Part shown: in pieces, positions 18,752 to 28,206 of the stretch
Layout: each line of letters starts with the position of its first letter
Numbering within the stretch: position 1 is the first letter of the stretch
Origin: Roseibaca calidilacus
GTDB lineage: Bacteria; Pseudomonadota; Alphaproteobacteria; Rhodobacterales; Rhodobacteraceae
DNA: 64,000 nucleotides
Assembly: GCF_001517585.1 (NCBI RefSeq)
Contig: NZ_FBYC01000004.1
Span: 496,001-560,000 of the forward strand
Direction: 5' to 3'
Notes under the pieces: generated by a model
What the model was told of the DNA's origin: nothing
Seen by the model: the letters and a program-made list of their open reading frames with translations, nothing else
The model's database searches: none
Position numbers and translations under genes: made by a program

Positions 18752-19243
18752 CTATCCGATCGCCCCGTAAGACCCGCCAAAAAAGCTTAGCCCCGCACCC
18801 GCACGGGTGGCCACGCGCTGCACTTCGCCCACGACAATGGCGTGATCGCCGCCGGGATAAACCGCGTGGCGGGTGCATTCAAAGCGGGCAAGGCAGCCCT
18901 GTAGAAGCGGTGCCTCGCCCAGACCGGGCGCAATACCGGGCAGGCTGAAATCGAACCCGTCGCGGGCGAAATGGCGCGCAAGCTCTAGCTGATCTTCGGC
19001 CATGACATGAATCGCAAAATGCGCGGCTTGTTCGAAAACCTCGAACCGGCGCGAGAAGCGGCCCGGCGCCCACATGACCAAGGCCGGGTCCAACGACAAG
19101 GCGGCGAAGCTGTTGGCGGTAATGCCGACCGGCCCGTCCGCCGTTTGGGTGGTGACAACGGTCACGCCGGTGGCAAACCGCCCCAAAGCATCGCGAAAGG
19201 CGCGCTGATGCTCTGCATCCGGGGTGAAAACCTGCTCATTCAT
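18752..19243 (-). CDS. Flavin reductase (FMN-binding split-barrel) family protein
   Basis: About 163 residues from the ATG at 19243 (GGAG upstream); the open frame runs to 19288 but adds a poor leader. The motif GRFATGVTVVTT and the ITANSFAALSLDPALVMW strand are those of NAD(P)H:flavin oxidoreductases serving two-component monooxygenases. The GGDHAIVVGEV motif near the C-terminus fits. No monooxygenase subunit is adjacent, so its partner is unknown. Confidence 0.85.
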   Translation of the reverse strand: MNEQVFTPDAEHQRAFRDALGRFATGVTVVTTQTADGPVGITANSFAALSLDPALVMWAPGRFSRRFEVFEQAAHFAIHVMAEDQLELARHFARDGFDFSLPGIAPGLGEAPLLQGCLARFECTRHAVYPGGDHAIVVGEVQRVATRAGAGLSFFGGSYGAIG

Positions 19244-19320
19244 AACTGCTCCGTCCATAGTCGCCGCTCCTGCCTGCCATGCCCGCAATTAACCCGGCAC
19301 TGTGGCGCGACAAGGGCAAT

Positions 19321-20409
19321 TTAGCTGTCCTTTTGCCCGCGAATTGCCTTTTGCAATTCGGCAACGGTCGCGGCCAGCCGGGGCAAGCGGCGCAGGGCCT
19401 TGCGAATCTCCAGCTGGGTTTCGATCTTGGTGGCCGGGTCGCCAAGGATTGCGCGGCCCGAAGGGACATTGGTAAAGACCCGCGCGGCCCCGCCGACGAT
19501 CACATCATCGCCCACAAATATGTTGTCATTCACCGCCGATTTCCCGGCCAGAAGCACCCGGTTGCCAATCCGCGCCGAACCCGCGATCCCGGCCATGCCG
19601 CACATCATGCAATCCTCGCCCATCTGCACGTTATGGCCGATCTGGCAAAGCGAATCGATCTTGCTGCCCGACCCGATGACCGTATCGCGCACCGTGCCCC
19701 GGTCGATGGAACTGTTTGCGCCCAGTTCCACGTCATCGCCGATGCGCACCGCGCCCAACGAGTTGATGCGCTGCCATTTCTGCTGGCGTATCTCGCGCGT
19801 GCCCGACAGCGTTGCGCGCACGTCTTCGGCCGCCGATGGTTCTGGCGTGACAAAGCTGAACCCGCAGCCGCCCACGACCGAATTCGGCTGGCCGATAAAG
19901 CGCTCGCCGATCACGCAGCGCGCGGCGATGCGCGCGCCCGCATGTAAGGTCAGATCCGCGCCGATCACCACGTCCTCTGCAATGCTGGCATTGGCCCCGA
20001 TCCGCGCGCCCGGCCCGATCTGGCTGTGCGCGCCCACCGTTGCGAAGGGGCCAATGCGCGCGCCCTCGGCCACCTGCGCCGTTGGGTCGATATAGGCCAT
20101 GGGGTGCACGCCCACGCCGAACTCATAGCCCGGGTCCATGACCTGCGAGACGCCGGCCATGGCCCAACGGGGGCGCGGCGCGAAAATCGCGGCTTCCAGC
20201 CCGAACGCGCGCCAATCAGCACCCGGCCAAAGGATGGCAGCGCGGGCCTGTCCGTTGCTCAGACCTTCGGCATATTTCGGGTCCATGGCCAATGCCAAGG
20301 CCTCGGGCGTCGCGGCGGCGGGTTCGGCCACGCGGGTCACGATCAGGTCCAGCGCACCTTCGGCCTGCAAGCCCAATGCGCGGGCAATATCTGCGATGCT
20401 ATGCACCAT
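19321..20409 (-). CDS. lpxD: UDP-3-O-acylglucosamine N-acyltransferase family protein (LpxD)
   Basis: 362 residues from ATG 20409. An N-terminal uridine-binding domain (to about residue 105) is followed by hexapeptide repeats of a left-handed beta helix (IGPGARIGANASI and others) and a C-terminal helical tail. The catalytic His lies in LCQIGHNVQMG. LpxD adds the N-linked hydroxyacyl chain in lipid A synthesis. It stands alone here, not in the usual bamA-lpxD-fabZ-lpxA group, so it may be a second copy. Confidence 0.85.
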   Translation of the reverse strand: MVHSIADIARALGLQAEGALDLIVTRVAEPAAATPEALALAMDPKYAEGLSNGQARAAILWPGADWRAFGLEAAIFAPRPRWAMAGVSQVMDPGYEFGVGVHPMAYIDPTAQVAEGARIGPFATVGAHSQIGPGARIGANASIAEDVVIGADLTLHAGARIAARCVIGERFIGQPNSVVGGCGFSFVTPEPSAAEDVRATLSGTREIRQQKWQRINSLGAVRIGDDVELGANSSIDRGTVRDTVIGSGSKIDSLCQIGHNVQMGEDCMMCGMAGIAGSARIGNRVLLAGKSAVNDNIFVGDDVIVGGAARVFTNVPSGRAILGDPATKIETQLEIRKALRRLPRLAATVAELQKAIRGQKDS

Positions 20410-20512
20410 ATCGGGGCCTTTCTGCGTCTGCTGCGCCCTTGTAGCGAAAGCCCGCGCGCAGGGCCAGCCGTTTGGGGGCTGACAGCGCGCTGCCGCCACG
20501 GCATGAGAGCGC

Positions 20513-20938
20513 ATGGATTTGTTGGCCCTGTTCCTTGCAGCGTTTATCGCCGCCACGCTGCTGCCCGCGCAGTCGGAAATCGTGCTGGGCGCGCTTGTCG
20601 TGGCGGGAACCCACCCGGTTTGGCTGCTTCTGGCGGTGGCGACCATTGGCAATGTGCTGGGGTCTTGCGTGAACTGGGCGATGGGGCGGTTTTTGATGCG
20701 GTTTGCCGATCATCCGCAGTTTCCCTTTCGGCCCGCGCAGATTGCCCGCGCGCAAGGCTGGTATGCCCGCTACGGCTGGTGGAGCCTGTTTTTCGCATGG
20801 GCCCCGATTATCGGTGACCCGCTGACGCTGGCGGCGGGTATCTTGCGCGAACCCTTCTGGCGCTTCGCGCTGGTGGTGACGCTAGGTAAGTTCGGTCGAT
20901 ATGCGGTGCTGGTTGCCGCGGTGCAAGCGGCAGGCTAA
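20513..20938 (+). CDS. YqaA/DedA-like small membrane protein
   Basis: 141 residues, about four hydrophobic segments. The pattern LPAQSEIVLGALVVAG, GNVLGSCVNWAMGRFL and FAWAPIIGDPLTLAAGILR matches the YqaA branch of the SNARE-associated (DedA-like) family, proposed to act in lipid or small-molecule transport. It is divergent from lpxD with about 100 bp between. Confidence 0.75.
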   Translation: MDLLALFLAAFIAATLLPAQSEIVLGALVVAGTHPVWLLLAVATIGNVLGSCVNWAMGRFLMRFADHPQFPFRPAQIARAQGWYARYGWWSLFFAWAPIIGDPLTLAAGILREPFWRFALVVTLGKFGRYAVLVAAVQAAG

Positions 20939-20984
20939 AGCTGTGACAGAGCGCGCGACAACGCCCCAGCATCCGGAGCCGGAT

Positions 20985-21335
20985 ATGACCAAGCCCAACC
21001 AGCCTACCGCAAAGCCGCCCGAGCAGGTCTATACCCTGCTGGTGGAACTGGGCGTCAGCGACGATCTGCCCAAAGGGGCCACCGGCGCGGGCCTGCTTTT
21101 ATATGCGCCGGGCGTGGATGAAGCCAGCGCCGTGCGCGATGCGGTCGCGGTCCTGAAACAGGCAGATGTCAAACCGCTGGATGTGACAAGCTACGGCACA
21201 TTGGCCGAGCGTCAGGCGGCAGGCGACCAGATCCCGCCGGAAGAACAAGAACTCATGGCGCGGGCCTTGGCCGAGAATGCCGTGATCGTGGCGCAAAAGA
21301 CATGGTTTACCGACGAGGCCGATGAAGATGATTGA
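20985..21335 (+). CDS. Conserved hypothetical protein upstream of dapE
   Basis: 116 residues from the ATG at 20985. Soluble, acidic at the C-terminus (FTDEADEDD), with a segment of alternating hydrophobics ([27 protein letters not shown]). No domain recognised. It ends 14 bases inside dapE, so it is probably translated with it. Strong codon bias like the neighbours argues it is real. Confidence 0.6.
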   Translation: MTKPNQPTAKPPEQVYTLLVELGVSDDLPKGATGAGLLLYAPGVDEASAVRDAVAVLKQADVKPLDVTSYGTLAERQAAGDQIPPEEQELMARALAENAVIVAQKTWFTDEADEDD

Positions 21336-22473
21336 CCCGGTTCAATTGACCGCGGATTTGGTGCGCTGCCCCTCTGTGACGCCTGAAGAGGGTGGCGCTT
21401 TGGCGCTTCTGGAACGGATGTTGACGGAAGCGGGCTTTGCCTGCACGCGGGTGGACCGGAACGGGACCGCCAACCTGTTCGCGCGCTGGGGCGCGAAGGG
21501 GCACACGCGCAGCTTTGGCTTTAACGGCCATACCGATGTGGTGCCGATTGGCACGCGCGCCGACTGGTCGCGCGACCCGTTCGGCGGCGAATTGGCCGAT
21601 GGGCGGCTGTGGGGGCGTGGGGCCTGCGACATGAAATCTGGCGTGGCGGCTTTTGTGGCCGCCGCAGTGGATTTCGTGCAAGCCACCCCGCCCGATGGCG
21701 CGATCATCTTGGCCATCACGGGCGACGAGGAAGGCCCCGCGCAAGATGGCACCGTAGCCCTTCTGGATTGGATGGATGCGCAGGGGGAAGCGATGTCGGT
21801 TTGCCTTGTGGGCGAGCCGACCTGCCCCGAGCGCATGGGCGAGATGATGAAAATCGGGCGGCGCGGATCGATGAATGCCACCATCACCGCGCGCGGGCGG
21901 CAAGGGCATTCGGCCTATCCGCACCGCGCGGCGAACCCGCTGCCGGTGCTGGTGCGCCTGCTGGACCGTTTGGCGCGGCATGAACTGGACCAAGGCACCG
22001 ACCATTTCGACCCGTCCACATTGGCGCTGACCACGGTCGATGTAGGCAATGACGCGACCAATGTCATCCCGGCCACGGCGCGGGCGGGGCTGAATATTCG
22101 CTTCAACGACCTGCATTCGGGGGCCAGCCTGTCCGAGTGGTTGTGCGCGCAGGCCGCCGAGGTCTGCGCGGGCACAGGCGTGACGCTGGATGTGGCGGTC
22201 AGCGTGTCGGGCGAGGCATTCCTGACGCCGCCGGGGCCGCTGTCCGACCTTGTCGCGCGCGCGGTGCAAACGGAATGCGGCATCACGCCCAAACTGTCCA
22301 CTTCGGGCGGCACCTCGGATGCGCGGTTTGTGAAAAACCATTGCCCGGTGGTGGAATTCGGGCTTGTGGGCCAATCCATGCACCAGGTCGATGAATTCGC
22401 AGAAATCGAACATATAGAACAGCTTAAGCACGTTTATTCACGCGTTTTGCAGGATTATTTCGGCGGATGCTGA
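21322..22473 (+). CDS. dapE: Succinyl-diaminopimelate desuccinylase
   Basis: 383 residues, M20 peptidase fold. Zinc ligands fall in [11 protein letters not shown] (His70, Asp72 as counted from ATG 21322), [10 protein letters not shown] and [11 protein letters not shown]; the dimerisation domain starts near residue 180 ([22 protein letters not shown]). It removes succinate to give LL-diaminopimelate for lysine and peptidoglycan. A second ATG two codons on is an equally good start. It overlaps the GNAT gene by 7 bp. Confidence 0.93.
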   Translation: MKMIDPVQLTADLVRCPSVTPEEGGALALLERMLTEAGFACTRVDRNGTANLFARWGAKGHTRSFGFNGHTDVVPIGTRADWSRDPFGGELADGRLWGRGACDMKSGVAAFVAAAVDFVQATPPDGAIILAITGDEEGPAQDGTVALLDWMDAQGEAMSVCLVGEPTCPERMGEMMKIGRRGSMNATITARGRQGHSAYPHRAANPLPVLVRLLDRLARHELDQGTDHFDPSTLALTTVDVGNDATNVIPATARAGLNIRFNDLHSGASLSEWLCAQAAEVCAGTGVTLDVAVSVSGEAFLTPPGPLSDLVARAVQTECGITPKLSTSGGTSDARFVKNHCPVVEFGLVGQSMHQVDEFAEIEHIEQLKHVYSRVLQDYFGGC

Positions 22474-22892
22474 CCATAGGTTTGACCGACGATCTGGCGG
22501 CTTGCCACGCGTTGCGGCGGGTGGTGTTCATTGACGAGCAGAATGTCGATGAAGCATTGGAAGTTGATGGAATGGACGACGGCGCGTTGCATCTGTTGGC
22601 GCGTCTGGATGGCACGCCGGTGGGCTGCGCGCGAATTCTGATTGCGGGCGACACGGCCAAAATCGGCCGGGTATGCGTGCTGCGCGAGCAAAGGGGCAAG
22701 GGAATCGGGCAAGCCCTGATGTGCGCGGTGGTTGAGGTATTGCGCGCGCGCGTGGATATTCGCCGGGCAAAGCTTGGCGCGCAACTGCACGCGCTGGGGT
22801 TCTACGCGGGGCTTGGATTTGTAGCCACAGGACCAGACTACATGGAAGCGGGGATCGCGCATCGGGATATGGTGCTTGATCTATTGGCGTGA
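22467..22892 (+). CDS. GNAT-family N-acetyltransferase (ElaA/YjcF-like)
   Basis: 141 residues. It has the ElaA-like opening [20 protein letters not shown] and the acetyl-CoA loop [15 protein letters not shown], ending in [16 protein letters not shown]. The substrate cannot be predicted. It is co-translated with dapE through a 7-bp overlap and is followed by a large nested inverted repeat. Confidence 0.8.
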   Translation: MLTIGLTDDLAACHALRRVVFIDEQNVDEALEVDGMDDGALHLLARLDGTPVGCARILIAGDTAKIGRVCVLREQRGKGIGQALMCAVVEVLRARVDIRRAKLGAQLHALGFYAGLGFVATGPDYMEAGIAHRDMVLDLLA

Positions 22893-22948
22893 CAGCTATG
22901 GGCGTGACGCGGCGCGCGCAGCATGCTAGAGCGCAGCGCATGAAACAT

Positions 22949-23029
22949 GCCCCCTGCTGCCCAGATCGCCCACCCGCCCACCCCCGGCAGGGGCTGCGCC
23001 CCTGCCTCGCGCTCTGGGCAGCAGGGGGC
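22949..23029. repeat. Nested inverted repeat covering the rnr ribosome-binding site
   Basis: Outer arms of 17 bp are perfect complements: 22949-22965 (GCCCCCTGCTGCCCAGA) and 23013-23029. The 47-nt interior holds a second hairpin, GCAGGGGC-TGC-GCCCCTGC at 22987-23005. The right outer arm contains CAGGGGG, the only Shine-Dalgarno-like sequence before the rnr start at 23035. The structure could end the dapE transcript, mask rnr translation, or both. Confidence 0.75.
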
Positions 23030-23034
23030 GCGTG

Positions 23035-25248
23035 ATGGTGAAGCAACTGCCCTCATTATCCGAACTGCGCGAGTGGATGACCGCGAACCCCGAGGCCACG
23101 GGGCGCGAGATTGCGCGCGCCTTTGGCATAAAAGGCGCGGCCAAGATCGACCTGAAAGCCATGCTGCGCGAGTTGGAGGGCGAAGGGATCGCCCCGCGGC
23201 GCCGCGCTGTGGGCGGGGCTTTGCCGCCGGTCACGGTGCTGGAAGTGCTTGGCCCCGACGCAGATGGTGACCTGTTCGCCCGGCCTATTGAATGGCGCGG
23301 GCAGGGGGCGGCGCCGCGCGTGATCTTGCTTGCCCCCAAGGATTTAGGCGCGGGCGACCGCGTGCTGGCCAAATGCGAGGCGATGCGTGGCCCGGATTAC
23401 GACTATCAGGCCAAGGTCATCCGCAAGATCGGCGCGAACCCGCAGCGTATTCTGGGCCTGTTTCGCAAAGGGACCGAGGGTGGGCGCGTCATGCCCATTG
23501 ACAAGGGTGCCGACCGCGACTGGATGGTTGCCCCGCATGATGTGAACGGCGCGCAGGATGGTGAATTGGTTCTGGCCGAACCGATGGGCCGCGCCCGGTT
23601 CGGCCCGCCGCGCGCGCATGTGGTCGAACGCCTGGGCGACCCGACCGCGCCCAAGGCGGTGTCGCTGATCGCCATTCACCAACATGGCATTCGCGATGCG
23701 TTTGACGATGCGGTGGTGGCCGAAGCCGACAGCGCGCAACCCTTGCCCTTGGGCAAACGTCTGGACCTGCGCGAGATGGCACTCATGACCATCGACCCTT
23801 GGGATGCGCGCGACCATGACGACGCGCTTTATGCAGAGCGCCGTGGCGACGGCTTTACCCTATGGGTGGCCATTGCCGATGTCGCGGCCTATGTCCGCCC
23901 CGGATCGGAACTGGACCGCGAGGCGCGCAAACGCGGCAATTCCACCTATTTCCCTGACCGGGTGGTGCCCATGCTGCCCGACACGCTGTCGGGCGATCTG
24001 TGCTCTTTGCACGAAGGCGTGGACCGCCCTTGCCTTGCGCTGGAAATGCAGATTGACGCCGAGGGCAACAAGACCGGGCACCGCTTTCACCGCGCGATGA
24101 TGCGCTCTGCCGCAAGCTTGACCTATGAACAGGCCCAAGCCGCCGATGAGGGACGGCTGGACGCGCAGACGGAACCGCTGGCCGACAGCTTGGCGGATCT
24201 CTTCGCCTGCTACCGCGCGCTGAGCCGCGCGCGCGCGCGCCGCCAGCCGCTCGACATTGACCTGCCGGAACGGCAGATCGTGCTGTCGGATGAGGGGCGG
24301 GTCAGTTCCGTCGCTTTCAAGGAACGCTTCGACGCGCATAGGCTGGTCGAGGAATGCATGGTGCTGGCCAATGTCGCCGCCGCCGAAACCCTGCGCGAAA
24401 AGGGCCGCCCGCTGTTATACCGCGTGCATGAAGAACCGAGCCCCGACAAGCTGGAAGGCTTGCGCCAAGTCGCGCGCGAGACGGGTCTGGTGCTGGCCAA
24501 GGGGCAGGTGCTGCACACGCGCCATCTGAACCGCTTGCTGGCGCAGGCCGAAGGCACCGAGTTTGACGAGATGATTAACATGGCCACGTTGCGGTCCATG
24601 ACGCAGGCCTATTACGCGCCGCAGAATTTCGGGCATTTCGGGCTGGCCTTGCGCGAATACGCGCATTTCACCTCTCCCATCCGGCGCTATGCCGACCTGA
24701 TCGTGCATCGCGCGCTGATCGCGGCGCATGGCTGGGGGGATGATGGGCTATCGGCTTGGGATGTCGAGCATCTGGAGGAGACCGCCAAGGCGATTTCCGA
24801 GGCCGAGCGCCGCTCCATGACCGCCGAGCGCGACACCAATGACCGCTACCTGGCCGCCTATCTGGCCGAGCGCGTGGGCGCGGAATTTGCGGGCCGCATT
24901 TCCGGCGTGGCGCGGTTTGGTGTGTTCGTGAAATTGGACGAGACCGGCGCGGATGGGCTGGTGCCCATTCGCAGTATTGGCGCCGAATACTTCCGCCACG
25001 ACCCAGAGGCGCAAAGCCTGACGGGCGAACGCACGGGCGCCACGATCCAGATTGGCCAGCGCGTGCTGGTGAAACTGGCAGAGGCCGAGCCGATGACCGG
25101 CGGGCTGATGCTGGAACTGCTAGAGGTCGAGGGAGAGAGCTTGCCAGTGGCGCGCGGTGGTCCGTCGCGCGGTGGGCCCAAGCGCAAGGCCGTGAAAGCC
25201 AAGCGCAAGGCCACCAAGCTGGCGCGCAAGTCACGGCGCAAGGGGTAG
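23035..25248 (+). CDS. rnr: Ribonuclease R
   Basis: 737 residues from ATG 23035 (a GTG lies one codon earlier). N-terminal winged-helix region (LPSLSELREWMTANPEATGREIARAFG), cold-shock domains, then the RNB catalytic domain with the Asp cluster in DPWDARDHDDALY and the motif HFTSPIRRYADLIVHRAL. An S1 domain (GRISGVARFGVFVKL) precedes a lysine/arginine-rich tail. It degrades structured RNA 3' to 5'. Its ribosome-binding site lies in the right arm of the large inverted repeat just upstream. Confidence 0.93.
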   Translation: MVKQLPSLSELREWMTANPEATGREIARAFGIKGAAKIDLKAMLRELEGEGIAPRRRAVGGALPPVTVLEVLGPDADGDLFARPIEWRGQGAAPRVILLAPKDLGAGDRVLAKCEAMRGPDYDYQAKVIRKIGANPQRILGLFRKGTEGGRVMPIDKGADRDWMVAPHDVNGAQDGELVLAEPMGRARFGPPRAHVVERLGDPTAPKAVSLIAIHQHGIRDAFDDAVVAEADSAQPLPLGKRLDLREMALMTIDPWDARDHDDALYAERRGDGFTLWVAIADVAAYVRPGSELDREARKRGNSTYFPDRVVPMLPDTLSGDLCSLHEGVDRPCLALEMQIDAEGNKTGHRFHRAMMRSAASLTYEQAQAADEGRLDAQTEPLADSLADLFACYRALSRARARRQPLDIDLPERQIVLSDEGRVSSVAFKERFDAHRLVEECMVLANVAAAETLREKGRPLLYRVHEEPSPDKLEGLRQVARETGLVLAKGQVLHTRHLNRLLAQAEGTEFDEMINMATLRSMTQAYYAPQNFGHFGLALREYAHFTSPIRRYADLIVHRALIAAHGWGDDGLSAWDVEHLEETAKAISEAERRSMTAERDTNDRYLAAYLAERVGAEFAGRISGVARFGVFVKLDETGADGLVPIRSIGAEYFRHDPEAQSLTGERTGATIQIGQRVLVKLAEAEPMTGGLMLELLEVEGESLPVARGGPSRGGPKRKAVKAKRKATKLARKSRRKG

Positions 25249-25251
25249 GGG

Positions 25252-26379
25252 ATGACAGAACAGGTCGCAAAGCCCCAACGCGCCCTGATGCCCGATTACC
25301 TGCGGCTGGTTGCGCTGTTTGGCATTGTGATTGTCAATGTGCAGTTCATTGCGTTTTCCGCGCTGCAAGGGTTTGCTGACCCGGTGGCCCGCAGCCCGGC
25401 CGATGCCGTCACGCTATGGCTGGTCAACGGGCTGGCGCTGCTGAAAACCTACGGGCTGTTTTCCTTCATGTTCGGGGTGGGGCTGGGCTTGCTGATGCGA
25501 TCCGCCGCGCGCCGGGGGCTGCCCTTTGGCAAGCTTTACCGCAACCGGATGGCGGGCTTGCTGGGTTTGGGGCTGCTGCATGGCTGCTTGTTCTTTCCGG
25601 GCGATATATTGGTGATCTATGCGGTGACAGGCTCTGTCCTGTATCTGCTGCGCGACTGGCCGGTGCGGCGGCTTGTGCGCTTGGGCGCGGTGCTGTTGGT
25701 GCTGCAACCCATGATCGCGCTGCCCTTGCTGCTTGGCCCATCCGATACCCCACCAGAATTCTTCGCCATAGAAGAAAAGGCGCTTGGCGCGGGCGGGTTC
25801 TGGGATGCGGTTCTCTTTCGCAGCGTCGGATTTCTGTTCACCCTTTTCGTATTTCTGATCGTGCAGGGTATTTCGGCGCTGGGGTGGTTCTGCCTTGGGC
25901 TGGCGGCGGTGCGCTCGGGCATGATTGACCGCGCGGACCATCCGCTCTGGGCGCGGGCGCGGCGCGTGTGCCTGTGGCCGGGCGCGGCGCTAAGCATTAC
26001 GGGTGCCGCGCTATGGCAATGGGGCCCGGCAAGTTACGGCGCGGCGCTGACCGTCTTTGCCGCGCCCATCGCGACCTTGGGTTATCTGGGCCTGATCGCG
26101 GCGCTGGCGCGCCCGCCGGGGCCGGTCATGTCGCGGATATTGAAAGCGGGCGGGTCCAGCCTGAGCATTTATCTGGGGCAGTCGATCATCCTGTCCACGC
26201 TCTTTTCCGCCTATGGCGCGGGATTGTGGAACGCGGTTGACCGCGGAACGGCAACCTTGATCGCGGTCTTGGTCACGTTTGGGCTGATTGCCGCCTTGGC
26301 ACTTTGGCACCGGCGCTTTGCGCTGGGGCCGTTCGAATGGGTCTTGCGGCGCATCACCTATGCAGGGCTGCGCCGCTAG
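25252..26379 (+). CDS. DUF418-family membrane protein
   Basis: 375 residues with about ten hydrophobic segments. The opening RALMPDYLRLVALFGIVIVNV, the FMFGVGLGLLMRSAARRG loop and the late GGSSLSIYLGQSIILSTLF segment fit the YeiB/DUF418 family, related to membrane acyltransferase-like proteins. Function is not established for the family. It follows rnr by 3 bp, so the two may share a transcript. Confidence 0.8.
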   Translation: MTEQVAKPQRALMPDYLRLVALFGIVIVNVQFIAFSALQGFADPVARSPADAVTLWLVNGLALLKTYGLFSFMFGVGLGLLMRSAARRGLPFGKLYRNRMAGLLGLGLLHGCLFFPGDILVIYAVTGSVLYLLRDWPVRRLVRLGAVLLVLQPMIALPLLLGPSDTPPEFFAIEEKALGAGGFWDAVLFRSVGFLFTLFVFLIVQGISALGWFCLGLAAVRSGMIDRADHPLWARARRVCLWPGAALSITGAALWQWGPASYGAALTVFAAPIATLGYLGLIAALARPPGPVMSRILKAGGSSLSIYLGQSIILSTLFSAYGAGLWNAVDRGTATLIAVLVTFGLIAALALWHRRFALGPFEWVLRRITYAGLRR

Positions 26380-26394
26380 ACGGGTGGGCGTTGC

Positions 26395-26613
26395 TTAGCC
26401 TTTGAACGCGGCTTCTGCGGCAATGCGCGGAATCTCGCTGCGGTGAATGCCCAGATCGGCCAGTTCGCGATTGCTGAGCGCCTGCAATTCCTGCACCGTG
26501 CGGGCATAAACGGCGCGTTGCTGCATCACGGTTTGCAGCGTGTCGCGAAAGCCTTGCAGACGGGCCAGAAGGCCGGTTTGGCGCGGGGCGGTGGTTTCGG
26601 AGGCATAGGTCAT
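26395..26613 (-). CDS. DUF1127 small protein
   Basis: 72 residues. The C-terminal half, VQELQALSNRELADLGIHRSEIPRIA, is the DUF1127 (YjiS-like) arginine-rich signature. In Rhodobacter a DUF1127 protein (CcaF1) is known to bind RNA and influence sRNA maturation; whether this one does is unknown. It lies alone, convergent with the DUF418 gene 15 bp away. Confidence 0.85.
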   Translation of the reverse strand: MTYASETTAPRQTGLLARLQGFRDTLQTVMQQRAVYARTVQELQALSNRELADLGIHRSEIPRIAAEAAFKG

Positions 26614-26723
26614 TGTCGTGTCCTTAAACTACATGTCTTGGACCGACAGATACGCCGATGCTGCGCGCGCACAATAAACAAACCAGAAATGCCGCTATGC
26701 AGCATTTGCAAGGCAAGCCCATC

Positions 26724-26755
26724 AAAAACCGCGACCGACACAGGGCCGGTCGCGG
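26724..26755 (-). terminator. Rho-independent terminator of ccr
   Basis: On the minus strand a perfect 9-bp GC stem (CCGCGACCG / CGGTCGCGG, 9-nt loop) is followed directly by TTTTT. It begins 26 bp after the ccr stop. Stem and T-run together make this one of the clearest intrinsic terminators in the window. Confidence 0.85.
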
Positions 26756-26780
26756 TCATGCGCACGCTGTCGGGGCCGGT

Positions 26781-28073
26781 TTACTTGGTCGGGCCGGCGT
26801 CCAGCACCTCTTCCAGCGTGCGCAGGCCGGTGCGGGGCGATTGCACCAATACGGCCATGTTGCCGGGCAGATGTTCGTTGCGCAGCATTTTCGTATGTGC
26901 GGCCGGGATGTCCTTCCACTCGAACACTTCCGACATGCAGGGGTCCAGACGGCGCTCGATCATCAACTGGTTCGCGGCCGAAGCCTGTTTCAGATGCGCG
27001 AAATGCGAGCCCTGCAAGCGCTTCTGGTGCATCCACATGTAGCGCACGTCAAAGGTGCAGTTGAAGCCGCTTGTGCCCGCGCAGATCACCACCATGCCGC
27101 CCTTCTTGCACACGAGGGTTGAGACCGGGAAGGTCGCTTCGCCCGGATGCTCGAACACCATGTCGACATTCACGCCCTTGCCGGTAATGTCCCAGATCGC
27201 CTTGCCGAACTTGCGCGCTTCCTTGAACCATTCCGCGTATTCATCGGTGCCCACCTTGGGCAATTGGCCCCAGCAGTTGAATTCCTTGCGGTTAATCACG
27301 CCTTTCGCGCCCTGATCCATCACGAATTGGCGCTTGGATTCGTCGCTGATAACGCCGATTGCATTCGCGCCCGCCGTGTTGGCCAGCTGGATCGCATAAG
27401 ACCCCAAACCGCCCGACGCGCCCCAGACCAGCACGTTCTGTCCCGGTTTCAGGTCATGCGGGGCATGGCCGAACAGCATGCGGTAGGCAGTGGCCAGCGT
27501 CAGCGTGTAGCAGGCCGCTTCTTCCCAGCTTAGGTGCTTGGGGCGTGGCATAAGCTGTTGCGCCTGGACACGGGTGAATTGGCTGAACGACCCGTCATGC
27601 GTTTCATAGCCCCAGATGCGCTGGCTGGGCGAATACATCGGGTCGCCGCCATTGCAGTGCTCGTCATCACCATCGTCTTGGTTGCAATGGATCACGACCT
27701 CGTCGCCAACCTTCCAGCGCGTGACCTTGTCGCCCACCTTCCAGACAATGCCCGACGCGTCGGACCCGGCAATGTGGTAGGGCTGCTTGTGGCCGTCGAA
27801 CGGGCTGATGGGCTGGCCCAAACCCGCCCAAACGCCATTGTAGTTCACACCGGCGGCCATGACCAGAACCAGCACTTCGTGGCTGTCGATTTCCCATGTG
27901 TCGACCACTTCGACCTTGAAGGCCTGCTCGGGTTCGCCATGGCGTTCGCGACGGATGGTCCATGCATACATTTGCTTGGGCACATAGCCCATGGGCGGCA
28001 TTTCCCCGATTTCGTAGAGGTCTTTTTCGGGTGCGTCGTATTGGGCGATGCCCGTCTGGTTATCCAGCGCCAT
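26781..28073 (-). CDS. ccr: Crotonyl-CoA carboxylase/reductase
   Basis: 430 residues from ATG 28073, the standard length for this enzyme; upstream in-frame codons to 28115 are not needed. A medium-chain dehydrogenase/reductase fold: GroES-like half with VVIHCNQDDGDDEHCNGGDPMYSPSQRIWGYET split by an insertion specific to Ccr, then the NADPH site LVWGASGGLGSYAIQL. It reductively carboxylates crotonyl-CoA to ethylmalonyl-CoA, the key step of the ethylmalonyl-CoA pathway used for acetate assimilation when isocitrate lyase is absent. Confidence 0.95.
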   Translation of the reverse strand: MALDNQTGIAQYDAPEKDLYEIGEMPPMGYVPKQMYAWTIRRERHGEPEQAFKVEVVDTWEIDSHEVLVLVMAAGVNYNGVWAGLGQPISPFDGHKQPYHIAGSDASGIVWKVGDKVTRWKVGDEVVIHCNQDDGDDEHCNGGDPMYSPSQRIWGYETHDGSFSQFTRVQAQQLMPRPKHLSWEEAACYTLTLATAYRMLFGHAPHDLKPGQNVLVWGASGGLGSYAIQLANTAGANAIGVISDESKRQFVMDQGAKGVINRKEFNCWGQLPKVGTDEYAEWFKEARKFGKAIWDITGKGVNVDMVFEHPGEATFPVSTLVCKKGGMVVICAGTSGFNCTFDVRYMWMHQKRLQGSHFAHLKQASAANQLMIERRLDPCMSEVFEWKDIPAAHTKMLRNEHLPGNMAVLVQSPRTGLRTLEEVLDAGPTK

Positions 28074-28206
28074 TGCGGCCTCCAAATTCAGTTGGCGGGG
28101 GCTATCCCCGGTCATGGTGCTGCGACGCAGAACTTATGCGGCGCTTGCAGCATGGATAAAATGGGTCACGCAACATTGCAACCCTGAATATTCTTATTTT
28201 GTAATT

